From Cryptomeria japonica (taxonomy: Eukaryota; Streptophyta; Pinopsida; Cupressales; Cupressaceae): a stretch of DNA of 64,000 nucleotides. The stretch's first letter is position 1. The number at the start of each line of letters is the position of its first letter. Of the stretch, positions 56,681 through 64,000 are shown piece after piece. The position numbers and the translations under genes were made by a program. Where the stretch lies: positions 407,203,889 to 407,267,888 of the forward strand of contig NC_081408.1 in assembly GCF_030272615.1 (NCBI RefSeq), written 5' to 3'. The notes under the pieces are model-generated. The model searched no databases, was not told the DNA's origin, and was given only the letters and a program-made list of their open reading frames with translations.

Positions 56681-57990
56681 TAGGCATTCAGCTCAAGTGG
56701 TTATTAGACTAGCTATAATCGATAATGATTTTCATTGGAAAGTCTTTGAAAATAATGAACATATAGCCATGCTCAAACAACAGTCCGGTGAATTTGTTGA
56801 TCAATTACAACCCAAAGTTGCAGAGACGTATGGTGACCAGGTGATTCAGTTGAAATCAAATAAACTCCCAAGGGGCTTGATCATATTAGAGAACCTTTTT
56901 TTATTATGTTGACATGAGGAATGTCAAAAAAAAATTGTATTAGATAAAGGAGATTACACTGAGCTTCAAGTTGGAGACGAACGAAAGCTCAAAGTTGGAA
57001 AAAATTTCCCTCAGCATGATAGGGATAGACTGATTCGTTTATGTGATGAATACATAGGAGTGATCACATGGTCATATGATGAGCTCAAAGGTTATAATAC
57101 ATGTATTTTCAAAAGAAGGGGTGTCCATTGACCCGAACCACGTTAAGGCCATCAAGGAGATTTCCTTGCCTGCGAACAAGAAAGGTGTTTAGCCTTTCTT
57201 GGGGAAAATCAACTTTGTCAGTTGTTTTATATCTGATTTTGTTAGGATGGTTAGACCTATAACCTTAATGTTGAAAAAGGATCTACACTTCAAGTGGACT
57301 CTAGAGGCTAAGGAAGCTTTCAGAAAAGTGAAAGAAGCCATCTCATTCGGTTTTGTCTTAGTTAACCCAGACATGTCCAAAGAAGGGGTGTCGATTGACC
57401 TAGACCACATTAAGGCCATCAAGGAGCTTCCCATGCCTATGAAAAATAAAGGTGTTCAGTCTTTCTTGGGAAAAATCAACTTAGTCAGTTGCTTATATTT
57501 GATTTTGTTGGGATGGTTAGACCTATCACCTTAATGCTGAAAAAGGATCTACACTTCAAGTGGACTCTAGATGCTTAAGATTTTGAAAAAGTGAAAGAAG
57601 CCATCTTATCTTCTCCTGTCTTAGTTAACCTTGATTTGTCCAAATATTTTCTAACGTATGCTTATGCTAGCAACTTTAGTATTGTTGTTGTGCTGACATA
57701 GAAAGATATAGATGGAACAGGGGAACATCCAATCGCTTTCCATTCAAAGACTTTGAAAGATTATGACATCAAATATAACTTCATGGAAAAGAAGGATTTT
57801 TCTATTGTGAAAGGTCTAAAGAAGTTCATACATTTCATCACTTGTAATAAGACAACTATCTATGTTTCTCACTCAGTTGTTTGTGAATACATAATGGAGG
57901 GAGAAATCATAGAAAAAAGAGAAAACTAGATTACCAAAATCCTAGAATATGACATTGATGTCAGACCTACCAAAGTAATCCATGGAAAAG
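56681..57990 (+). pseudogene. RT and RNase H remnants of the outer element, with deletion and tandem duplication
   Basis: The RT entry (G-K-N-F-P-Q-H-D-R-D-R-L, V-I-T-W-S-Y-D-E-L-K) runs to about 57100 and then jumps to the RT thumb (G-V-S-I-D...H-V-K-A-I-K-E-I), so the palm with the Y-x-D-D box is missing. The thumb and connection are tandemly duplicated with a period of about 268 bp (57113-57382 and 57383-57650). RNase H follows (L-T-Y-A-Y-A-S-N, S-K-T-L, Y-N-F-M-E-K). Frame changes lie near 57120, 57190 and 57530. Confidence 0.8.
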
Positions 57991-58129
57991 GTCTTTGCAA
58001 ATATATAACTCAGGAGCCTGAAGCTCCGGAAGAAGCACAAGACAAAGTAGTGTTAATGCATGTAGACCAGAATGAAAGGTGTTGGATTACCGATAGGAAG
58101 GACTTTATGCAAACCTAAATATTTCCTCT

Positions 58130-59330
58130 GGACCCCCCTCTTGAAAAAAAGAGGTTTTATAGGTTGCATAAAAGTGGTTATCAGTTGATTGAAGGACTCT
58201 TGTTCAAGAGAAACTTTGATGGAGTGTTATTCTGTTGTGTGAATAAGCAGCAGGCCAAGAAAATTTTACTTGATTTCCCCAATGGCCCTGCTGGAGGTCA
58301 TTTCAAAGCCCAAACAACTGCTATCAAGATCACTCATGCAGGATATTACTAGCCTTCATTATTCAATGATGTGCATGCTCTTGTTCACAAATGTAAGGAA
58401 TGTTACTTCTATGTTGGGAAATGTAGAAATGCGGCCATGCCACTTAGACCCATAGTGGTAGATGAACCATTCTCTCAATTGGGATTGGAATTTATAAGGA
58501 TGATTAATTCGACATCTTCAACTAGCCACAAATGGATCCTCACCGCGATAGACTACTTTACAAGATGGGCAGAGGTAGTCCCCTTAAGAAACACAACTGA
58601 GGGTGAAATTTTAGGCTTCTTAGAGGAATTGGTCTCAAGGTTTGGTCCACCAAAAACCATCATCTCAGATAATGCTAGAGCTTTCACAGGTTCTCAAGTT
58701 ACTCAATTTTCCCTCAACCATGGTATTTACCTAAACACATCTTCTAATTATTATCCGCAAGGAAATGGCTTAGCCGAGTCAAAAAATAAAAACCTTATTC
58801 GACTCATCAAAAGAATAGGAGATGAGCATTAAAAATAATGGCACAAACACTTAAGAAGTGTGCTTTGGCAAACTGAGTGACCCCTACACAAATATTGATA
58901 AACTCCCCATATGAAATTATGTATGGTAAGGAAACTCAATTCTTGGTTTCTCTAGAGATCACTTCTTTGTAGCTTTTAAAATATCTAGAGTTAGAAGATA
59001 ATGAACCCATGGAAGTAAGATTGGTAGAACTCTTAGAATTGCAAGAAAAGAGGGAGAAATATTTCAATTCCTTCCATAACAGGAAACAAATTGTTAAGAG
59101 ATGGTTTGATAAAAAGAGTTAAAACCCAAGGTTTAAACATGGTGACCTTGTTTTAAAATATAATGATCGAGTTGCTAAACCAGGTTAGCACACAAAGTTT
59201 GATAGCCTGTAGGAGGGCCCTTTCTGTATCCTCGAATGCAAAGAATTCAATGCCTTCACTCTAGAAGATATTAAAATTGAAATGCTCGAGATTATAGTTA
59301 ATGGATTCTATCTTAAACCTTTTAATTAAT
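58130..59330 (+). pseudogene. Integrase of the outer Tat-like element
   Basis: The zinc part (H-K-S-G-Y, G-G-H-F, C-K-E-C) is at 58160-58400; the core has I-S-D-N-A and G-L-A-E-S, but the first catalytic Asp is replaced by Glu in L-G-L-E-F. The ORF 58371-58832 is open and holds most of the core. After 58832 stops are frequent, but the C-terminal part can be followed to about 59325 (G-P-F-C-I-L, E-I-I-V-N-G-F-Y-L-K). Confidence 0.85.
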
Positions 59331-59496
59331 CTCGACAGATTTTAATAGTGGAAATATTATAAATAGTGTGTCTCTCATTTCTTGGAGGTTGCTTCATCCT
59401 TGTCTAAAATTTTGAAGTTCTTAAGCCCTTTTAATTTTTGAAAATTGAGAAGATTTGGCAAAACAAAAGAAAACAACATAATTCCAAGAAAAGAGC
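59331..59496 (+). other. 3' end of the outer element before minus-strand LTRs
   Basis: This is a short AT-rich tail without coding sequence or a clear purine tract. It is bounded by the start of the minus-strand LTR. Confidence 0.4.
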
Positions 59497-60771
59497 TAAA
59501 GAGGGTAAAAACAAGCAAGGTGAATTCAGGTGGTTAGTATGCAAACAAAAGAACTAAAATATATAAAAAAATGTGGAACATAAATCAAACCACATGAAAA
59601 CATAAAGACAATGCTTATACCTTGCAAACTTGTACCTTCTCCCTCAGATCAAGCTTGGTGAAGTGAAGGCCCCGTGATGATGCTCCACTTGATATGCTCC
59701 TTTGAGTGATTTGATTGTAGTTGGCTCTCCAATATTATGCACAAATGGATGTGATGTATTAAGGATTGCAGGACGAAATGGCTAAGTATGGATGGGTGCT
59801 AATTTTGGCATGGAAAGGATGCAAGGATGGTTTCTTGGGTACAAACTAGAAGCATGGATTTACTAAACTTGGAGATGAGATATGAGGGAATGAATTCCTA
59901 AATTTATAGGAAGAGAGGAGGAGAAATGGAGGGCTAGGATTGACCCAAGATGGAGGGTCAGGATTCCTTGTGAGCCCACACAAGGCCCAAGAGGAGGTGT
60001 GGAGACCAAGAGATATGCCTTAAAGGCATTTCTTGTCTCCACACTCCTCAAGGTTCATTGGGAAGACTTCCCAATGTGCCTTCGTAAGAACAAGGGATAG
60101 GATATTCCTTGAGAGATGGAAATGAAGAATTGAAAATTCTTCAAAAGGGATGCTCATGGGGATTGGAGGAATAAGGAGGAATTAAAAATTTCTTGGAGGA
60201 TGGGATGCTTAGAGGAAGGTGAGATTTTGAAAATCTCACATTCACCTAGGACAAGAGCATTTAAGGAGAGTGTTTGGATGGAAGGGACAAGGAGTTGACT
60301 TTGTGGCTAATCATGATGATTAGCCACTAGAAACTCATTAGGAGAGGGATTAGAAGAAATATTAGGTGGGATTAGGGTAGATAAGATTTGTAGAAGGATT
60401 TGAATAGGAGAGAGAATGAGTGGAGGGAATAAAAAATTAGAAGAATAATGCTAAGTTAGTTTAGGGAGTTTCTAGAAGAAATTATTAGGTTAATGATGGA
60501 TTAGGAAAAAGGTGATTTGTAGGAATCACCTAGGTTAACTAATTAATTGAAATTAACTAGTTAAGAAGAGGAATTTGAGGAGATTTAATATTGAGGATTT
60601 TTAGAGGAATAAAAGGGGGTTGATTTATTAGATAAATCAATCAACAGACTATAGTGACAATATTAATTATAATTAATTAATATTGAGGGGGAATTAAAAA
60701 TTGGCATAATTAATAAATTAATTATGTCAGGAACTTAAAATAATTAAAATAATTATTTTTAAGTGTCTACA
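59497..60771 (-). repeat. LTR copy 1 of the right-edge element
   Basis: It is highly similar to 60871-62131. On the minus strand it begins TGTAGACACTT at 60771. The left end is placed where similarity stops (about 59497), with an alternative at TG 59521. The minus-strand TATA candidate TATAAAT is at 59902-59908. Confidence 0.82.
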
Positions 60772-60870
60772 TTTTGCCCCTTTTTACGCAGCGATAAATT
60801 TGGCAGTGGGTAAAAGATAGAAGAAAAAGAAAAAGATGCTCCAACGTAAAGCGTGGGAGGTGTATAAGAA
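60772..60870 (-). mobile_element. Internal remnant with polypurine tract between the two LTRs
   Basis: About 90 bases (60772-60862) match 62132-62222, the internal end next to LTR copy 2, including the tract GCGTAAAAAGGGGCAAAA on the minus strand. No primer site is seen on the other side. Confidence 0.75.
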
Positions 60871-62131
60871 TGAAGAGGGAAAAACCAGCAAGGTGAATTC
60901 AGGTGGTTAGTATGCAAACAAATCACTAAAGCATATTAAAAACATGGAACATAAATCAAACCACATGAAAACATAAAGACAATGCTTATACCTTGCAAAC
61001 TTGTACCTTCTCCCTCGGATCGAGCTTGGTGAAGTGAAGGCTCCCCTTGATGATGCTCCTTTGAGTGATTTGAATGTAGTTGGCTCTCCAATATTGTGCA
61101 CAAATGGATGTGATGGATTAAGGATTGAAGGATGAAATGGCTAAGTATGGATGAGTGCTAATTTTGGCATGGTAAGGATGTAAGGATGGTTTCTTGCGCA
61201 CAAACTAGCAGCATGGATTTACTAAAATTGGAGATGAGATATGAGGGAATGGAGTCCTCAATTTATAGGAAGAGAGGAGGAGAAATGGAGGGCTGGGATT
61301 GACCCAAGATGGAGGGTTGGGATTCCTTTTGAGCCCACACAAGGCCCAAGAGGAGGTGTGGAGACCAAGAGATATGCCTTAAAGGCATTTCTTGTCTCCA
61401 CACTCCTCAAGGTTCATTGGGAAGACTTCCCAATGTGCCTTGGGAAGAACAAGGGATAGGATATTCCTTTAGGGATGGAAATGAAGAATTAAAAATTCTT
61501 CAAAAGGGATGCTCGGGGGGATTGGAGGAATAAGGAGGAATTAAAAATTCCTTGGAGGATGGGATGCTTAGAGGAAGGTGAGATTTTGAAAATCTCACAT
61601 TCATCTAGGACAAGAGTATTTAAGGAGAGTGGTTGGATGGAAGGGACACGAAGTTGACTTTGTGGCTAATCATGATGATTAGCCACTAGAAACTCATTAG
61701 GATAGGGATTAGAAGAAAGATTAGGTGGGACTAGGGTAGATAAGATTTCTAGGAGGATTTGACTAGGAGAGAGAATGAGTGGAGGGAATTAAAAATTAGA
61801 AGAATAATGATAAGTGAGTTTAGGGAGTTTCTAGAAGAATTTATTAGGTTAATGATGGATTAGGAAAAAGGTGATTTGTAGGAATCACCTAGGTTAACTA
61901 ATTAATTGAAATTAATTAGTTAAGAGGAGGAATTTGAGGAGATTTAATATTGAGGATTTTTAGAGGAATAAAAGGGGGTTGATTTATTAAATAAATCAAT
62001 TAATAGACTATAGTGACAATATTAATTATAATTAATTAATATTGAGGAGGAATTAAAAATTGGCATAATTAATAAATTAATTATGCCAGGAACTTAAAAT
62101 AATTAAAATAATTATTTTTTAAGTGTCTACA
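60871..62131 (-). repeat. LTR copy 2 of the right-edge element
   Basis: It ends (minus-strand start) TGTAGACACTT at 62131 and starts TGAAGAGGG at 60871 or TGAATTC at 60894. The minus-strand TATA candidate is at 61261-61267. It adjoins a purine tract and the internal part that carries the PMD ORF. Confidence 0.83.
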
Positions 62132-62150
62132 TTTTTCCCCTCTTTTACGC
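62132..62150 (-). other. Polypurine tract of the right-edge element
   Basis: The minus strand reads GCGTAAAAGAGGGGAAAAA directly before the LTR start, like 47716-47729. Confidence 0.85.
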
Positions 62151-63033
62151 AGTGGTAAATTTGGTGGTGGGTAAAAGATAGAAGAAAAACAAATAGATGC
62201 CCTAGCGTAAAGTGTGGGAGGTGTATGCCCCCTCAAGAATTTTGTCGAAAGAAAAATTAACAAAAATTTCTCGAAATAAAGAAAAAATAATTTGAGTGGA
62301 GGAGATAAGTGAAAGAGAAAGACAAAGCAGATGTAGAAAAACTAGAAGAGAATATAGAAGAAGAGAGACCGCGGGGGGAATGGGCCCTCAAGGGGGCCCA
62401 TATAAGCCACAAAGGGACCAATGAGGAGTCATTGTTACACACAAGCCTTGGAACCAATCAGAGACTAGATGAGAGAAGAAGAGATGGATCACATTCCCAC
62501 ACGTGATCATCGTGCGGAGAGGATCCAACGGTATGACAGACCCACCAGTTATGGACCACCGGTATGTAGGACTATCTCCCTTTTTTATTTTTTAGGCTAA
62601 GGGTATAATTAGGACTTAGATTAGGGCCAAGTTCTGGTGAGGCACACGCGTTGATTGCCCTTTTAGCATTTACACCTATGGGGTAGCGCTAGCACTAGCG
62701 AACAACATGAGAACTCATAGGCAATAGGTGGGTAGAATAGTTTTTTGGGGGGGGAGACATTGTCTAGCACAGGTGCTCGCGCCGGTGCTTGCGCTATTGT
62801 GTGGGCACTCGCGTTGAAGGAGGTTGTAGGTAGGGGGAGGGGGAGGGTTAGGCTCTTTTCTAGCACATGTGCTTGTAGAATGGCATGTGCACCATAGCTT
62901 TGGCGCAAGCGCAAGGTAAATCAGTGTGTGCGCTGGGGAGGGGAGAGATTAGATGTAGGCTTAGAATTTTTGGGATCGGTTGAGGGTATGGCTAGACCTA
63001 GAGGGTAGAATAGGACTTGAGGACACAAAAATA
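62151..63033 (+). other. Presumed leader of the PMD ORF with GYGCTYGCGC-type repeats
   Basis: No ORF of note. Between about 62640 and 62935 short GC-rich words recur: GGTGCTCGCGC, GGTGCTTGCGC, GGCACTCGCGTT, ATGTGCTTGT, GGCGCAAGCGCAAGG and TGTGCGCT, some in inverted form, so hairpins are possible. A G run lies at 62746-62754. Its place before the antisense ORF matches that of the repeats at 46970-47194. Confidence 0.5.
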
Positions 63034-64000
63034 ATGAATTGGTTTTGCTAGACGGAGGCTAAGTTGGGGCCGTTGACTTCGAGGGAGCATTGGCCCGCTA
63101 CCATGAGTTTATATCAAGATTTGTGGCCTAATGAGTTGGAGGTGTTAGCTGCTTTAGGGTTTCATTTTGTGGGCAGGTGGCCAAGGATACATGCTCATAC
63201 TACAATGATGACCATGTTAGTTGAGAGGTGGGATAGTAGGTATAACACCTTTCGGCTTCCTACTGGTGAGGTGACAGTGACTCTTTTGGATGTATGGAGG
63301 ATCTTGAAGATCCCTGTTCGCGGTGTCATCCTCGAGTACCATTTGGATGCAGCAGATTTTTTTCTTTGAGAGGCTTGTCAGTATGAGACCCCACCGATGC
63401 TAGACATGAGTAGGACGCACTTGGTTAGGGAAATTGGTATTCAGCATATTCCTTGTGTGGTATTGGTGATTTTTGAATTCTTGAGCAGATGGATTATACC
63501 TGATCTGGGAGGGCATGGATTTCCTGTTGGATGGAGTAGGTGCCTTTATTTCATGGTTCATGATGGTGTGCAATATCCATGGGGAGCCGTGATGTTGGCT
63601 TGGTTATATCATGATATGCATCTAGTGGTGTATAGGGAGTATGCTAGCTTGTTCGTGGGAGTGACACTTCTCCATATCTGGGCTTGGGAGCATATTGCAG
63701 TTACTCGGCCACTAGGTGTACAGGAAAAGCAGGACCGTCAGCCATATGTGGATAGGTATAGGGGGCTACTGCATTATAATCAGATAGGGTCCATATAGTT
63801 TTGGTGCTGAATTCTTGATGAGCTTATGTAGTTTACATGGCGGCCATTTTTGGGGTGTGAGAGATGGAGGGGGGACTGACAGGAACACTGGGTTGGAGTG
63901 GAGATATGGATATTTGATAGATCAGTGTACATTATGGAGTATTATGCACCCTGTAGAGTGGTGAGAGAGCTTGTTCAAGTTCAGGACATAGTGGGGGACA
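63034..64000 (+). pseudogene. Plant mobile domain ORF, antisense to the right-edge element, cut by the window end
   Basis: ATG 63034 is followed by a TAG at 63049 and then an open frame. The frame is kept to the window end with stops at 63367, 63796, 63808, 63826 and about 63877, and no frameshift. PMD features: L-V-E-R-W-D, N-T-F-R-L-P, G-E-V-T-V-T-L-L-D-V-W-R-I-L-K, W-L-Y-H-D-M, W-A-W-E-H-I and F-T-W-R-P-F-L-G-C-E-R-W. It is clearly homologous to the antisense ORF at 44558-46451, which has W-R-P-Y-L-G-C-E-Q-W at the same place, but diverged. Stops fit CGA-to-TGA and CAG-to-TAG changes. Confidence 0.85.

Larger units (their letters stand above)
4584..59496 (+). mobile_element. Outer Tat-like Ty3/Gypsy retrotransposon, split by a 49-kb nested insertion
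   Basis: The left part (4584-6274) holds a primer site and gag; the right part (55358 to about 59330) holds protease, RNase H, reverse transcriptase, a second RNase H and integrase. Removing 6275-55357 (the chromodomain element plus one AACAA target copy) joins the gag-pol frame without a shift, which proves that the two halves are one element. The domain order protease, RNase H, RT-RNase H, integrase places an extra RNase H upstream of RT. No 3' LTR is visible; the minus-strand LTRs from about 59497 probably interrupt its 3' end. It is the oldest layer, with many stops, at least three frame changes, an RT deletion and a tandem duplication. Confidence 0.85.
59497..64000 (-). mobile_element. 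Minus-strand Tat-like Ty3/Gypsy element, 3' part, with two tandem LTRs and antisense PMD ORF
   Basis: Reading on the minus strand from the window end: an ORF antisense to the element (PMD), a leader with repeats, a purine tract (62132-62150), an LTR (60871-62131), about 99 bases that again end in a purine tract, and a second LTR (59497-60771). LTR starts (TGTAGACACTT), purine tracts and the place of the antisense ORF are the same as in the Tat-like element at 30554-48498. The rest lies outside the window. Confidence 0.8.

Overview
This window looks like intergenic DNA from a large, repeat-dense seed-plant genome. A conifer or other gymnosperm is plausible, because of the long LTRs, the low GC and the dense nesting, but this is inference. 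I see no host gene, tRNA, rRNA or CRISPR array. Nearly all of the 64 kb is LTR retrotransposons inserted into one another, and every coding region is a decayed gag or pol, or an extra ORF carrying in-frame stops. Six insertions can be proved from the sequence alone: each has TG...CA ends and a 5-bp (once 5-6 bp) target duplication. In five of them removing the insert restores the interrupted reading frame, and in the sixth it restores the interrupted LTR.

Layout, outermost to innermost. (0) A Tat-like Ty3/Gypsy element: primer site near 4594, gag 4640-6274, protease/RNase H/RT/integrase 55358-59330. (1) Inside it, a chromodomain Ty3/Gypsy element at 6275-55352 (TSD AACAA), whose 5' LTR carries a solo LTR (6373-7483, TSD ATAAG). 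(2) Inside its reverse transcriptase, a pol-less Copia-type element at 11089-51184 (TSD TCCTA), with a zinc-knuckle gag-like ORF and a long unrecognised ORF. (3a) Inside that ORF, a second pol-less Copia-type element with gag only, 15055-30339 (TSD AAGGT); its gag is split by (4) a nearly complete minus-strand Copia, 17929-25619 (TSD AAATT or CAAATT). (3b) Also inside the unrecognised ORF, a 17.9-kb Tat-like Ty3/Gypsy element, 30554-48498 (TSD CTATG), whose pol is split by a solo LTR (39492-40768, TSD ATACT).

The window edges hold parts of two more minus-strand elements. On the left are a Copia-type primer site and LTR (1 to about 970). On the right are two tandem LTRs (59497-62131) followed by the 3' internal part of a Tat-like element.

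The most interesting signal is in 3b and in the right-edge element. Both carry, between pol and the 3' LTR and antisense to the element, a long ORF with a plant mobile domain (PMD, the aminotransferase-like domain of MAIN/MAIL proteins). In 3b this antisense ORF stays in one frame over about 1.9 kb, ends in a coiled coil and a low-complexity tail, and is preceded by repeats of the motif RCGTCTRTG. The same motif is repeated in the sense leader upstream of gag, so the gag unit and the antisense PMD unit have matching leaders in mirror image.

Other points of note: a second RNase H upstream of RT in the outer element but downstream in 3b; a G-patch after the protease in 3b; a gag-internal inversion in 3a; and an extended 5' LTR in the minus-strand Copia. 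Stops are mostly of the type C-to-T decay produces, as expected for methylated, silenced elements.
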